A stretch of DNA of 64,000 bases from Chiridota heheva (GCA_020152595.1 JAIGNY010001477.1:259001-323000); one strand, 5' to 3'. Positions 37,563-49,150 are shown, numbered from the stretch's first letter. Notes: generated from the sequence alone by a model not told the origin. A program made the numbers and translations.

Positions 37563-37688
37563 CTGAAAGAATGCAAACCCAAAAACACAGCTTGTTGTCA
37601 AAAACATAGCATCCCTGAAAAAGAGAGAAAGCATAATAATGATAGCCAGCTTGTTGTCAAGGAAAGTAACGACTTTGGCATAGCATCC
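37563..37688 (-). CDS. tetraspanin exon 6: last loop cysteine and TM4, with 42-bp insertion
   Basis: Acceptor TTGTTTATGTAG at 37689; donor GTAGGA at 37557-37562. The exon opens in phase 0 with GCYAKVVTFLDNKLAIIIM, matching the family pattern GCYDLV..F followed by TM4, and ends CVFGFAFFQ, matching GVAFGIAFSQ. Between these parts are 42 bp (about 37589-37630) that read LSLFFRDAMFLTTS in frame. The insert consists of a pyrimidine tract plus CAG and a second, internally deleted copy of the exon start (GGATGCTATG ... GACAACAAGC). The exon is 126 bp where 84 bp is expected. The charged RD pair would interrupt TM4. A splice at the internal CAG at 37615 would give a 52-bp exon out of frame. Confidence 0.75.
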
Positions 37689-37789
37689 CTACATAAACAA
37701 ATATAAAAAAGAAAGACAGTAAGAGAACAAAAGACACAATAATTGTTTTCAATACACTCTTAAAAATATCTATCTAAAGTCATGATATG

Positions 37790-37980
37790 TGCATGGTAGG
37801 TAGACTGTTTGCTTATTTTACATCCCTTTCTGAACAGCTAAAGTTATATAGAGATGACAACAGCTGTTTGATTAATTAGTTGTGAAGCACTGGTGAATGA
37901 AGACGTAGTTAGTATTGAACCTGGGACCTCTAGCATGCCAAGCAGATGCTATGATCACTAGACCAGATATGTGCACAAAT
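37790..37980 (-). mobile_element. tRNA-derived SINE, minus strand (head type 3)
   Basis: On the minus strand: TCTGGTCTAGTGATCATAGC (box A), CCCAGGTTCAATACT (box B), then body TTCATTCACCAGTGCTTCAC. The body is shared with 28438-28565. It lies in the intron between exons 5 and 6. Confidence 0.7.
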
Positions 37981-38107
37981 TGAATTACACAGGAGATATC
38001 TACAGGAGTATGTGGAAATGACATTGCGCATGCTTCAGTTGGGGAAGGTGGTCCACTTATAACTATTATTTCATGCCCATTGTGCACCAAACTATGCTTT
38101 ACTATCA

Positions 38108-38880
38108 GTGTGGAATGCAGGCAGACAACTTTGATTTAAATCCATACTCGAGCCATGAACGCCAATAAGGCTTGTGCTTATTCCTGGCTTACTTGGCATA
38201 AGCGGACGAGAGCACATGACACCCCCTGGACAGTCCATCGCAGGTCAACGCTGGTACTTATTTTACAGCTAAGTGAAGTGGAGCAAGTAGGGTAGAGAAT
38301 CTTGCTCAAGGACACAATGCAGCGCTAGCGACAAGAGTCAAACTCGCTACCGTTCTCATATGAGCATGAATCCTTACGCTAGCGACAAGAGTCAAACTCG
38401 CTACCGTTCTCATATGAGCATGAATCCTAACGCTAGTGACAAGAGTCAAACTCGCTACCATTCTCATATGAGCATGAATCCTTACGCTAGCGACAAGAGT
38501 CAAACTTGCTACCCGTCTATTATGAGCATGAATCCTTACTCTAGCGACAAGAGTAAACTCGCTACCGTTCTCATGTGAGCATGAATCCTTACGCTAGCAA
38601 CAAGAGTCAAACTCGCTACCGTTTTCATATGAGCATGAATCCTTACGCTAGCGGCAAGAGTCAATCTCCCTACCGTTCTCATATGAGCATGAATCCTTAC
38701 GCTAGTGGCAAGAGTCAAACTAGCTGCCGTTCTCATATGAGCATGAATCCTTACAATAGCAACAAGAGTCAAACTCGCTACTGTTCTCATATGAGCATGA
38801 ATCCTTACGCTAGCGACAAGTCAAACTCGCTACCGTTCTCATATGAGCATGATTCCTTAGTCAATGAGCACCTCTTAGAC
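38108..38880 (-). mobile_element. tRNA-derived SINE (head type 1) with internally expanded head
   Basis: Minus-strand copy of the SINE at 46735 and 49228. The start TAAGAGGTGCTCATTGACTA lies at about 38875 and the body (CGCTGCATTGTGTCCTTGAG, GCATAAGCACAAG-type end) at 38108-38325. Between them the tRNA-like head is repeated in tandem ten times (see next entry). Confidence 0.75.
38326..38865 (-). repeat. 54-bp minisatellite derived from SINE tRNA head
   Basis: On the minus strand each unit reads GTAAGGATTCATGCTCATAT, GAGAACGGTAGCGAGTTTGA, CTCTTGTCGCTAGC. This aligns with the SINE head TTAAGGACTCATGCTCGTAT ... GGTTCGATCCTCATTGTGAGC. There are about ten copies with point changes. Confidence 0.85.
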
Positions 38881-39329
38881 AGATAACAAAAACACAACAT
38901 CCAGAATAAAAATAACAAATATTCATTTCAGCTAATATTCATGTTTGATATGAAATATGCCAACACGTGGAGGCAAACCATGTGCGTATTTTTCCACGCG
39001 ATCATTGACCAGTGATTGAGATTTTGTTTTTATTTGCTGCACCCTTTCAAAGAAGTATGACAGATAATTAGCCTCTCTAGGTTAGATGATTGACAGCTTT
39101 TTCAACCAATCACCGCATGAATTTGCCAGCAACAAAACCTGTATAACTAATTGGAGCGAAAGTCCCATGCAGTACTGGTATAGTACAGCTAGCTAGTGGC
39201 GCGTGCTCATGCAGTCAATGCATTATGCTGTACAAAACACATTTTTGCACACACAGACTGAGTGACAAGAAAATGCAGAACAAAAATTACACCTATGGGC
39301 CCACTACGGGCTTTGTAAATCCAATTCCT

Positions 39330-39680
39330 ATTACCCAGAACGGTTAGCAAATAGAATTTTGTTAATTCCTTCTGCTAACCAGAACCAAATGGTAGTGGTT
39401 CCAATGCTTTTGTTTTTTATAAGCTGATTGATTTGCAAAATTTGTGTTAACTGTCATGTCATTGCATATCATGTGGAAATATTTGTTCCATGACATTTAT
39501 TCATTGGCCACACCCACCATGTAGATCAATACAAATGTTGACAACATTAGCATTTGCACAATAATTAACAACATTATCATAGCAAGTATAAATCAAAACC
39601 GATTGCTAATTTATCCTATTTCAAGAATTTTTCAGTAAGCCCCGCCTACTCATTAATATTCAGGATATTAAAATGCCCAA
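39330..39680 (+). repeat. interspersed repeat family I, copy 1
   Basis: AGAACCAAATGGTAGTGGTT, ATAAGCTGATTGATTTGCAA and TCAGTAAGCCCCGCCTACTC then ATTAATATTCA match 60150-60310 and the tandem block at 60700-61680. Confidence 0.6.
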
Positions 39681-40014
39681 TTATATCACATTTCGGAGCA
39701 GATATTGCATGTCGATACCTTTAAACATTGGGGAGAAGAGCCACCTCCCACCCCCTCCCCCTCCCAGCTCACAATTTAGCTCTACACCACTGGGTGCAAC
39801 CTCCTGGTAAATATCCAGAAAACAGGACACCTTGAGTCATATTAAGCTTTTGTTGGCACAGACCAGGGAAAGCACATGTAAGTCACCTTGTTTTCAGTGT
39901 GTGTGGGGGAGGGGGGAGGGGGGGGCTCATTTTTTAATGCGCATACGTTCATGCCCAAATCCAGAGGATTAGGTGACTAAGTGATGTGGGCATGAAAATT
40001 CGTGCTAGTTAATA

Positions 40015-40310
40015 CCTTTCTCTTTTCGGAGAAAGTTCAGAGAACTGGGCAAGGGGTGAAACTTCTATCATCAGGACCAACAGCTTTACGTCTTCTCCTA
40101 ACGACAGTGAGTGCCAACCATGGGCCAAAGGTCTGGTGGGAGAAAATGTGCGATGCAGAAGATAAACCTCTGCGCTTGATGTCAGCATATCATATCCTCT
40201 GCAAATCGCTGGTGAAATCGCCACTTGACTTGAACCTGGGATCTTGTATGTTCGGTCGATTGAGCTACCTGCCTCCCAATGCACACAGAGGGCCCCAAGT
40301 AACTCAACTT
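40015..40310 (-). mobile_element. tRNA-derived SINE, minus strand (head type 4)
   Basis: On the minus strand: GGTAGCTCAATCGACCGAAC (box A-like), CCCAGGTTCAAGTC (box B), then a body (GATTTCACCAGCGATTTGCA). It lies 100 bp from tetraspanin exon 5 within the intron. The predicted 91- and 103-codon open frames here are not genes. Confidence 0.65.
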
Positions 40311-40410
40311 TAAAACTGTTATTGCATTTAGAATGTGAAGTGGTAATTAATCATAAATCATGCCAAAAACAGTGCATTACAGCTCAAGAATGTAAGCACT
40401 TGTAAAATAC

Positions 40411-40619
40411 CTGTTGATATACAATCACTGTCCCGTTCTGGTTGGTTACAGGTACTTCTATCTCTCCACCCCTTGCAGAGCTATCTATAAAGTCTGAATC
40501 CGCCGTCTCATTGTAGCAGCTGGCGGTACGACATCTTTATTGCCTTCAACGTAATTCTGGTACCAGTAGGTGGTCGTGTTCAACCAAGATGAATAGTTGA
40601 AGACACCACAGCAAGAAAG
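40411..40619 (-). CDS. tetraspanin exon 5: CCG and PPSC region of large loop
   Basis: Acceptor TGTTTCTTCAG, donor GTATTT. The exon starts LSCCGVFNYSSW, which holds the CCG motif defining tetraspanins, and continues with YWYQNYVEGN and VVPP. It then needs one extra base to read (S)CYNETADSDF and on to VTNQNGTVIVYQQ. The exon is therefore 209 bp where 210 is expected, with the lesion at about 40519-40521 (CCAGC where CCAAGC would keep the frame). Sequons NYS, NTT, NET and NGT suggest a glycosylated loop. The loop has four cysteines in total once the GC of exon 6 is included. Confidence 0.8.
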
Positions 40620-40717
40620 CTGAAGAAACAAACAAAAAAGGACATTAAAATCTTAATTCTTGCCATTTCTAGTAAAAATATTAATTTGTGTTTGTTTTTC
40701 CGTGAAATCTGAAGCTA

Positions 40718-40820
40718 CTGGGGTGAAGGATAGATAGGCAGTACCCACCTCCACTGCTAAATATTCTACTGGGGGTGAAGGATAGACAGGCAGTACCCAC
40801 CTGCACTGCTAAATATCCCC
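40718..40820 (+). repeat. two tandem copies of a ~50-bp unit
   Basis: GGGTGAAGGATAGATAGGCA then GTACCCACCTSCACTGCTAA occurs at 40722 and 40773. Confidence 0.85.
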
Positions 40821-42246
40821 TGTAGAGTTCAATATGGGGAATAGCCAGTCAATGAGAAACTTGAAAAAAAGTTCCTTTGCTTTTCCAAGATTTTTTATTT
40901 GTTCATTTGATTGCATTTAACCGCCCCCCCCCTCCCCCACCCTCTCAAGGTGAAGCATCTCAGTGAGGTAAACTCTGATTTCTTATTTCCTTTCATATAC
41001 CTTTTATACTTCTCACTGATCACATCCAACAACTGTTTTACAGGTGGCTTTAATGGCATCTCAACAAATGCAATTTAAAAAGGCATATTGTCTAATGAAT
41101 CCAAACATTCTTTTAAGATTTTCTTTTCAGAGTAGCGGAGTGCTTCCCTTGCGAAGGTATGAGCCCCCTTGAACAAATTCAAATAAAAAACTGTAACACA
41201 AGGGAAGTATATGGAAAATCTGTTATAGTGCCCCTTTTTAAAGTAAACACAACCTCCACCCCCTCCTCCTCTGTAAAATGTTCTGCCTTCAGACCTGAAA
41301 CTTCTCATGTCTTATCGCTTTGTGAGGTAATGTAGAAATGTGAAACACCTACATGTATACAGTGGCGTACAAAGATATTTTACATTGGGGGGCCATATTT
41401 AATTGTTGTACAAACTGTATACAAACTGGATGCACTTGGGCTCCGCCCTCGTGCATCGCTTAATCTGTGCCCAGCTTCTATGCATTATCCTGCACCGAAC
41501 ACATAGCGCATTATTCGTTAACCCTTTATTGTTCGTAAGATATGCTCCATTCACTGGAAATGATCAATCTTAAAAGATCAATCCCTGTGAGTGCAACCAG
41601 TGAGTTCACAACTAGTTATTAAAGGCCGTAGCCGTCTTGATATAATGTCCAGCACTGGATGCTTTCAGGATGTTAAACCTTGCTATGCTATGCTATGCTA
41701 AACTGCCCAAGCCATGTCCATCATTTAAAATGTCATAAAAATAAAAAAATTTACTCTGTAATTGTAATTGAAAATTTTCAGAGAAAATAATTGCATTTGT
41801 AATTGATTTTTGTAATTGACCCCACCCCTGCTGGCGGGCCAGATTTGTCTGCGAGCCACCATTAATAATCACCATAACCACAGGTGCATAAGTAAGTTTA
41901 CTAGCACTTTTGTTCAAATGCTGCCATTAAAAACACATACAACAGCCAAATGAATTGAAGTCACCATATAAGAACACCAGTCAATATGGGTTATCAATTT
42001 AAAGAAATGACAGAATGAAAAATATATCAATGATAGATATTTTTTACAGGTTTTCTTATCACTTAAGGTTTAATACACTGGTAAAGCAATGATACAGAAC
42101 TCAAGTATAAATCAGATGAGGAATAAAGTATTTAGCCATCTTGGTACTTTCAAGGGAAATTGAGTTTTACAAATCCTACAGTAGCTGGTGTTAAAAAATT
42201 ACTCATAAAATATGATATAATCAAGTCACATTTTTAAAGCACTATG

Positions 42247-42720
42247 TGAGAACTGCCCACAAGGTGAACAGATTTGTGCCTTAACAGTCCACCACTTTAT
42301 GAGAACTGTCCCCACCAGGGTAGACAAATCTGTATGGTCTACCACAGAACTGCCACTACCAGGGTGGACAAATCTGTGCCTTAATGGTCTACCACTTTAT
42401 AAGAACTGCCCCCACCAGGGTGGACAGATCTGTGTCTTAACGGTCTACCACTTTATGAGAACTGCCCCCACCAGGGTGGACAAATCTGTGCCTTAATGGT
42501 CTACCACTTTATGAGAACTGCCCCCACCAGGGTGGACAGATCTGTGCATTAACGGTCTACCACTTAATGAGAACTACCCCCACCAAAGTGGACAAATCTG
42601 TGCATCAACGGTCTACCACTTAATGAGAACTGCCCCCACCAGGGTGGACAGATCTGTGCATTAACGGTCTACCCCTTACACATGATGACAACTAGCCCCC
42701 ACAAGGTGAACGGGTCTACT
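42247..42720 (+). repeat. 56-bp minisatellite, ~8 copies
   Basis: Units contain GAGAACTGCCCCCACCAGGG, TGGACARATCTGTGC and TTAACGGTCTACCACTTTAT. They lie about 90 bp from exon 4 in the intron to exon 5. Confidence 0.9.
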
Positions 42721-42806
42721 CCTGGGTCACACAACCCAATCACTGACCCCTCACTTTTGACAGAAATACCAATCTATGATGATCTAAGGAAAGCAATAAT
42801 CCTTAC

Positions 42807-42908
42807 TGTAGATTGCACCCTATCAACATAGATATCGGATGGATTGCTCCCATCTCCTTTGTAGTCCTTGATATGACTTGTTAATCCGTTCATGAAACCA
42901 TCCTTCAG
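42807..42908 (-). CDS. tetraspanin exon 4: start of large extracellular loop
   Basis: A 102-bp exon (34 codons, phase 0/0) with acceptor TTTGTCTTTCAG and donor GTAAGG. It encodes LKDGFMNGLTSHIKDYKG, then DGSNPSDIYVDRVQST. It corresponds to helices A and B of the large extracellular loop just before the CCG motif, where related proteins have a xVDxVQ pattern; VDRVQ is visible. No frame damage is seen. Confidence 0.85.
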
Positions 42909-43094
42909 CTGAAAGACAAAAGCAACAGGAAATCAAAATTAGACCAAAATAAAATATACATTGACTATTGATATTTATTTTCCCAAAATCTTGGAATGGT
43001 AGAAAGGAAAATGACAGTATATTTGAACAAATTTGATTGCATTTTTCTAATTAAAAAACTTACCTGTAAATTACAAACTTAATGAAAGATTAAT

Positions 43095-43420
43095 TAACCC
43101 TAAAATCCCCCAGCGTGTTCAAAACGTGACTGCTATTTTTCAGAACTTTTTTTTTTTTTTTAAATTAATTTCACAACTTTACTTTCATTTCTATCACTAC
43201 AAGTTTGGTTTACATGAATGCTAAGACAATAACCTTTTCAATAAAAAATTCAAAATAAAGAAAATATCAACATAAATATGCAAATCTGCTAATTTTAGGC
43301 AAAAATTAGGTCAAAATTGCTCAAATTTTGAATTATTTCTTGTGAATATGAAAATGGAGGATTTTTTTACATAATTAAAAATTGTTTGTGAAATTTCCTT
43401 TCCATTGATACCAGTCTCAT
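43095..43420 (+). repeat. interspersed repeat family G, copy 2
   Basis: See the copy at 13298. TTAACCCTAAAATCCCCCAG opens it, and TCACAACTTTACTTTCATTT and ATGCAAATCTGCTAATTTTA follow. Confidence 0.65.
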
Positions 43421-45055
43421 TTATTAGATATCTTAATTGATATTCATGGCATTAACGACTTTATCATAACAAACAAAGTCCTCCAATAACTTTAATCAAC
43501 AAACAAAGAAACTCATCCAAGAACTTGAACCGATGCCAACACTGATGAGGGACATAGTAAAAAAGCTCTCACTATTATTTAAAATAGTCTTGACTAAAAT
43601 TAAAAAAAATTGAAATATTTTTTGTTCTGGTTTCATATTTCAAGCTTAATGTACCTTAATACTACGGCTATCTTGTTATGGGTAAATCAAACATTGATTA
43701 TTGTGGGCAAAAATGATTGTGATATATCACGATATCTTTGCAAAGATTATTAATCTTGAAATATGCTTGGGCTTTTAGCATGCAGCTCTCAATTTTTACA
43801 TAAAATTAAAAGGACTGGTGAAAGCAAGTTTGCTTTAAAGTGATGTTTGACACTCACTGAATACTTAGTAACCCCTATTTCTCTCAAATAATAATTGGAA
43901 AAGTGTGAAAATCACACTATTTGGAAGTTCGGCATAACCACTTTCTGTGGTGTCCGCAAATTTATTTAAATATGTGACATTGCAAGTTGTAGACCCCCCC
44001 ACAGAACTGCCTGTGTAAACGTGTACAAAGTAATTACAGACCTAAAATGTCGTCACCAAAAATTTCGGAAATTTCATCCTCTGATACCTCAGATACAGAA
44101 GATTCCTTTTGAGAACTTGACGGAGACATTATAGACCCCCAGAGTATACCTGAATATGCAATCATTATAGACCCCCATAGTATACCTGAAGATGCAATCC
44201 AACCATAAATGTTTGAGAAATTACCAGGGGAAGTTAGCCACTCTTGAGCCTGCTGAACGTGAAGTTTCAGACGTATAGGCCTACGTACATGTATCACAAC
44301 AAATCCTCCGTGAACGCAGTCACAACACCACAGATTTAAGGTAACTTACGAATGCATTTTGGAAATGCCTCTCAGTCTCATCCGGTACATGCACTGATTC
44401 ATACAATTCTCTCCTTTTCGTCTAAGCTATACCATCATGCAATCTATTTCCTAGAAATCACCAAACGAAAGTTAAAATATATAGGCCTACAACTGGTCTT
44501 GAGCTAGTAGTAATGTAGCTAATAAATTCACACAAGATACACGCATTGTATGTGTTGGTCTACAGTACGTACGGCCATTTGGAGATAAATGATATTACTT
44601 TCCAACTTGACACGTCACAAAATTTTAATAACAGAAATTAGAATATGAAGTTAAGTCATTTAATGAGCATCAAGGAAGGGTTTTTCTAAGATTGTAAAAG
44701 ACTGAGACATTTTTTAAACTACATATGTATTAGAAAGTTGTTCCAACATAAAAAAAAACTTCAGTTGATACCAAAATTGCTACATATCACAGACACCAGT
44801 CCTTTAACATCTAAAGACAGGAAGAATCAGATTTGTTGCAACTATTCTGTTAAAATCTCACTCATTTGAAATATTTCCGAAATTGTTTCACAAATTTTGA
44901 TATGCAGTTGATCCCTGAAGTGACTTATCATGATACATTTCTGATATCATGGAAAAAAAACACATAATGTACCATTCAGGAGATACCAACTTTTAAAGAT
45001 TTAAAAAGCGCAAATAAAAGTTACTGGTGTCAAAAATCAATAGTGTGATGTAACT
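43421..45055. other. intron sequence without recognised element
   Basis: Within the tetraspanin intron between exons 4 and 3. Contains a two-copy repeat ATAGACCCCC...TATACCTGAA at 44132 and 44167 and a short minus-strand frame (44034-44297) that overlaps it, without a domain. Confidence 0.55.
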
Positions 45056-45292
45056 AGGCCTGAGTCGGGTAGCAAAAATTCAGAACCGGGTACCTGCTAC
45101 TGTTACCCGGTTCCGATCCAGCTACCCGAAAAAATATATATATATTTTGTTAGCTCTACAATTTTCGCGAAACTGTTATTTGTTTTTTAGATCTAATATT
45201 TTTCTTTTTTTCGTGTACCCGTAACCAATATTTTCATACCGAGTACTCGACCATTCGGGCAGGTAATCGGGTACCTGACTCAACCTTAGATG
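45056..45292. mobile_element. family D inverted-repeat element, copy 2
   Basis: GCCTGAGTCGGGTAGCAAAA at the left, GGTAATCGGGTACCTGACTC then AACC at the right. Internal GGTACCTGCTACTGTTACCC is palindromic. Reverse orientation to the copy at 9511. Confidence 0.65.
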
Positions 45293-46004
45293 TCACAAAG
45301 GCACCTCCATGACAATGTCTATGCATTTCTCTAAAAATCTATCTCTTAACTGATTGGAAATATTTCCTTCCAATTACTAAGATGTACCATATACTCCATA
45401 TGAACATAATCTGCCTATCTATTCGTAATTAGTTTCTATTGCCAAAAAAGCTGTTTCAATACAATGTATAAAGACTTTTAATAGAGGATATGATAGTGTG
45501 ATGTCACAATGAACTTGTTATTTGCACACAATACCCTCATAGCTCTTAACTTGAATAACTCCATATGGAATACAATATCAACATGGCAAATTGTTTTTTT
45601 TTTTGTTTTTTTTTTAATATATTTGTATTTGTCTTGTATTCTTCTATGATTTGAAATGCACGTTTCACCACAGTAATATACCTTTAATTTGATCATGCCT
45701 GTTTTTATCTCAATAACTATCACTCCATACATGGTACGGAACGCTAGTCACAAATAGATTTACAGCTGCATCATGGATCCTATGCTGGTATGAGCACTAC
45801 ACAGACTCATCCATAAGGCAACGGAGCATAAACACTGTCCTGGTAGACGTAACAAACAATTGCAGAATTCCATTACTGCTTATACGTTCAAATAGACAAA
45901 TCCTTCCTTGCCTTTTTAGGCTCATTTGGGCCGGTGTAGATCCTGTTTTCATCAGTCCATCACAGGCCAGTCCCATAGTTTCCTAGTTTAAGAGGTGCTC
46001 CACC

Positions 46005-46475
46005 CAGCCCCTTCCCCCCTATTTTCTCCACCCTGCCTCCCTCATTTTCTCCACCCAGCCCCTCACTTTCTCCCCCAACCCCTCATTTTCTCTATCCTGC
46101 CTCCCTCATTTTCCCCACCCTGCCCCCTCATTTTCTCCACCCTGCCCCCTCATTTTCTCCACCCAGCCCCCTCATTTTCTCCACCAACCCCTCATTTTCT
46201 CCACCCTGCCCCTCATTTTCTCCACCCTGCCCCCTCATTTTCTCCACCCTGCCCCCCTCATTTTCTCCACCCAGCCCCCTCATTTTCTCCACCAACCCCT
46301 CATTTTCTCCACCCTGCCCCTCATTTTCTCCACCCTGCCCCCTCATTTTCTCCACCCTTCCCCTCATTTTCTCTACCCTGCCCCTCATTTTATCCATCCT
46401 GCCCCCTTATTTTATCCACCCTGCCCCCTCATTTTATCCACCCTGCCCCTCATGTTATCCACCCTGCCCCTTTTC
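46005..46475 (+). repeat. 22-bp pyrimidine-rich minisatellite (CCCTCATTTTCTCCACCCTG)
   Basis: About twenty copies, strongly C/T on the plus strand. A 90-bp segment ending in ACCAACCCCTCATTTTCTCC is duplicated (46160 and 46270). Open frames on both strands are artefacts. Confidence 0.95.
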
Positions 46476-46734
46476 ACTAAGCACTCTACATTTTGTTCAC
46501 AAAAACATACTTTTCCACAATATCAAGAGATAAAGTAACACTACTTGCTGCCACATTTACATTTCACCTGCCCTCAAAAAGCACTTGATGCCTTATAAAT
46601 GCCCCACTTGGTCAACAACACCCTGGCCTTTCTGGATCAAGCTAGAGGTTTGTAGGCTAACTCCCCAGTGCATACTGGCACTAATTTCACTGCTGAGTCA
46701 ACTAAAGCAATCGGAAATGTATCTTACTCAACAA

Positions 46735-47008
46735 GAGAAGTGCAGTGGCTCAGTGATTAAGGACTCATGCTCGTATTTGAAAGGTTTCAGGTTCGATCCT
46801 CATTGTGAGCACTGCATTGTGTCGTTGAGCAAGACACTTCTTCAGTCCACTCAACTGTAATACAAGTACCAGCACTGTTGGGGATTTAATCTGCAATGGA
46901 CTGGCGTCGATGGGGAGTCATGTGCTCTGATCCGCTGGCGCCATTAAAACCGGGAATAAGCACCGGCTCTATGAGCCTGATGGCTCAGATAGATTTAGCT
47001 TCAGCTTA
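46735..47008 (+). mobile_element. tRNA-derived SINE (head type 1)
   Basis: AGTGGCTCAGTGATTAAGGA (box A), CAGGTTCGATCCTC (box B), body GCATTGTGTCGTTGAGCAAG, AATGGACTGGCGTCGATGGG, GGCTCTATGAGCCTGATGGC. About 270 bp, co-linear with 49228-49516. Confidence 0.85.
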
Positions 47009-47009
47009 C

Positions 47010-47098
47010 TTAACATGGTACCCAGAGTGGGAACCAATTTAATACATTTGGAGTACGATTTGATGCCCTACCACTTAACTACACCACCCTTCCACGCA
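47010..47098 (-). mobile_element. tRNA-like SINE head fragment, minus strand
   Basis: On the minus strand GGTGGTGTAGTTAAGTGGTA then GGGCATC and GGTTCCCACTC resemble boxes A and B. It directly abuts the preceding SINE. Weak. Confidence 0.4.
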
Positions 47099-47261
47099 TT
47101 TAAGGATACTCACATATTTTTTTTTTTTAATTTTAATTCAGAATTAGCAAAGACTTTGTTTTGCTTTCATCTTTTCAAAAAGCTCAGCTCCTCATTTCTG
47201 TGCTATGGTAAAGTTTCAATGCGCACAACACTCAATGAAACAAGAATGTAATACCAAATTT

Positions 47262-47818
47262 GATGTATTAAGCACCCCTGCTCTAATAAGCGCCCTGCTC
47301 TAATAAGCACCCCTGCTCTAATCAGCGCCCATGCTCTAATAAGCACCCCTGCTCTAATAAGCACCCCTGCTCTAATAAGCGCCCTGCTCTAATAAGCACC
47401 CCTGCTCTAATCAGCGCCCATGCTCTAATAAGCACCCCTGCTCTAATAAGCACCCCTGCTCTAATAAGCGCCCTGCTCTAATAAGCACCCCTGCTCTAAT
47501 AAGCGCCCTGCTCTAATAAGCACCCCTGCTCTAATAAGCGCCCTGCTCTAATAAGCATCCACCCAACACTTTCTGAATGATTACATCATTTATTTAATTA
47601 ATTTAAATACTTTTGAAGAAGTTGTTACATTATTTGCATCTGACACTCTTAATGTTTTTGTAGTAGTTATTGTGAAAACCAGTTCACACGATGTAGATCA
47701 AATAGCACACTGTAGGCGGTGCGGAGCATAAGCGCTTATTAGGAAGTAACTTTAAGCCTCAAAGATGGAGCAGTTCTATTGTCGTAAGCGCCGGGGCGCT
47801 TATTACTTCGTATCAAGT
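47262..47818. mobile_element. TIR element with expanded terminal repeat array
   Basis: TTTGATGTATTAAGCACCCC at the left and GGGGCGCTTATTACTTCGTA then TCAA at the right are inverted ends. The left end runs into sixteen 17-18-bp units CTCTAATAAGCACCCCTG (47280-47560). The right arm has only two such motifs (GCGCTTATTAGG, GCGCTTATTAC). Confidence 0.65.
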
Positions 47819-48324
47819 ACTTGGTTTTTATATAGTATTTTTCTACGCAATTGCAACGAGACACTACGCACAAGCCTGTACTACCCTTATACTGAGCACT
47901 AAGCAAGAGGGCAGCAGGTCCCATTTTCAAAGTCTTTGGTATCACTCGATCTGTGATAGAACCAGTCAGTAATTACCTTTCCAATATTCTTTAAGATACT
48001 AAAGACTATGGACACGTAGTTATTTCAACATCGGCAAAAAGAGTTTTAAAATTCGAGCAGATCGGACTCGGATTTCTAAAATTAGCCCTTTTTTTTTTTT
48101 TTGAGTTATGGCTAATTAAACTTTGACTGTTTTTAATTCAAGCCAATCTTTGCATATTTTTGTAACATGGTTTTGCTAGAAAACTGGTTGTCTAACTGTG
48201 AGACAATAACAATAATTACTTCTGCCCAAAAAAGAATTTTGATTGTCCCATCCAACTTGACCAGTGATTAGTTCCTTTTCATTCTTATAAAGAGCCTTAT
48301 TCAAAACTTCATTTCAGGAAACCA

Positions 48325-48545
48325 AATGTAACAACGAAACAGCGTTTGACAAATCCTACGTCTGGCTGCCAGGGACAACCAAACATCTTATCCGGGCAAC
48401 CATAACATTTATTTGACCTGCCTAGATAAACAACTTGGCTTTTAGCAAAATGTGCATTGTATGAATACAAAAAATTCCACGTTTAACGTTATTTACTTTG
48501 AGAACAACCACAAAATCATATAGTCCTGTCAGGCAGGCAAGTTGA
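48325..48545 (+). repeat. interspersed repeat family H, copy 2
   Basis: ACAAATCCTACGTCTGGCTG, GGGACAACCAAACATCTTAT and GCAAAATGTGCATTGTATGA match 53555-53765. Confidence 0.7.
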
Positions 48546-48637
48546 TTTTTGGTTGATTTGTCAATCCCTGCAACAAAAGTTACAAGATTTCGGAGAAACG
48601 TATTTACAAAATGAATCCCATCAGCCCAAATTAAACC

Positions 48638-49150
48638 TTAAAGGGTTAGTTCAGGGGTCAAGCAAGTCCATCTTATATGACAGAGGACTTCCAAAGAAAC
48701 TAGACGGTGAAGAAACCATTCAAAAATCTCTTCTGTTAAGGAGATATTTAAGTTTGGTATCATTTCTGTAAAAAGACTGAGCTAACTAACACTAGTTGTG
48801 ATGTCACCGCCTCAGATTCTTCAAATTCTTTATGTATCCTATCATATTTTATACTGCCACTTTGTTGCCTAAAAACCAATTTGTATACCCGGAAAGTAGT
48901 AAAACAGAATCTAGTTCAGGTACAATTTATCACCTGAATAAAGTTCGAGGAAAAGTATTTTAAATAGCAAAAAAGTTCAAGAAAGTTTTCTTTAAAATAC
49001 AGCAGCAAGTGCTAAGAATGTGAGGATGAGGGCACCAACCTTCCATAGTAGACTTACTACACCAGTCATTTCTACACAGATAGGACAGAGCTTTAAACTT
49101 GAATATCTCCTTAACGGAATAAGATATTGAACTAAATGCTTGCTCTGTGA
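48638..49150. mobile_element. foldback MITE family A copy, right tip lost
   Basis: TTAAAGGGTTAGTTCAGGGG then TCAAGCAAGTCCATC at the left. The inverted partner (TTGAATATCTCCTTAACGGA) is present at 49097 but the terminal ~40 bases are diverged. Confidence 0.7.

Noticed and set aside
40002..40313. 103- and 91-codon frames on opposite strands
   Set aside because: Both overlap a tRNA-derived SINE with box A and box B on the minus strand.
46005..46475. 161-codon proline-rich and 89-codon Glu/Met-rich frames
   Set aside because: Translation of the 22-bp pyrimidine-rich minisatellite on each strand.
46735..46820. Possible tRNA gene (box A and box B present)
   Set aside because: Followed by a SINE body shared with 49228 and 38108, and the acceptor stem is not formed; it is a SINE head.
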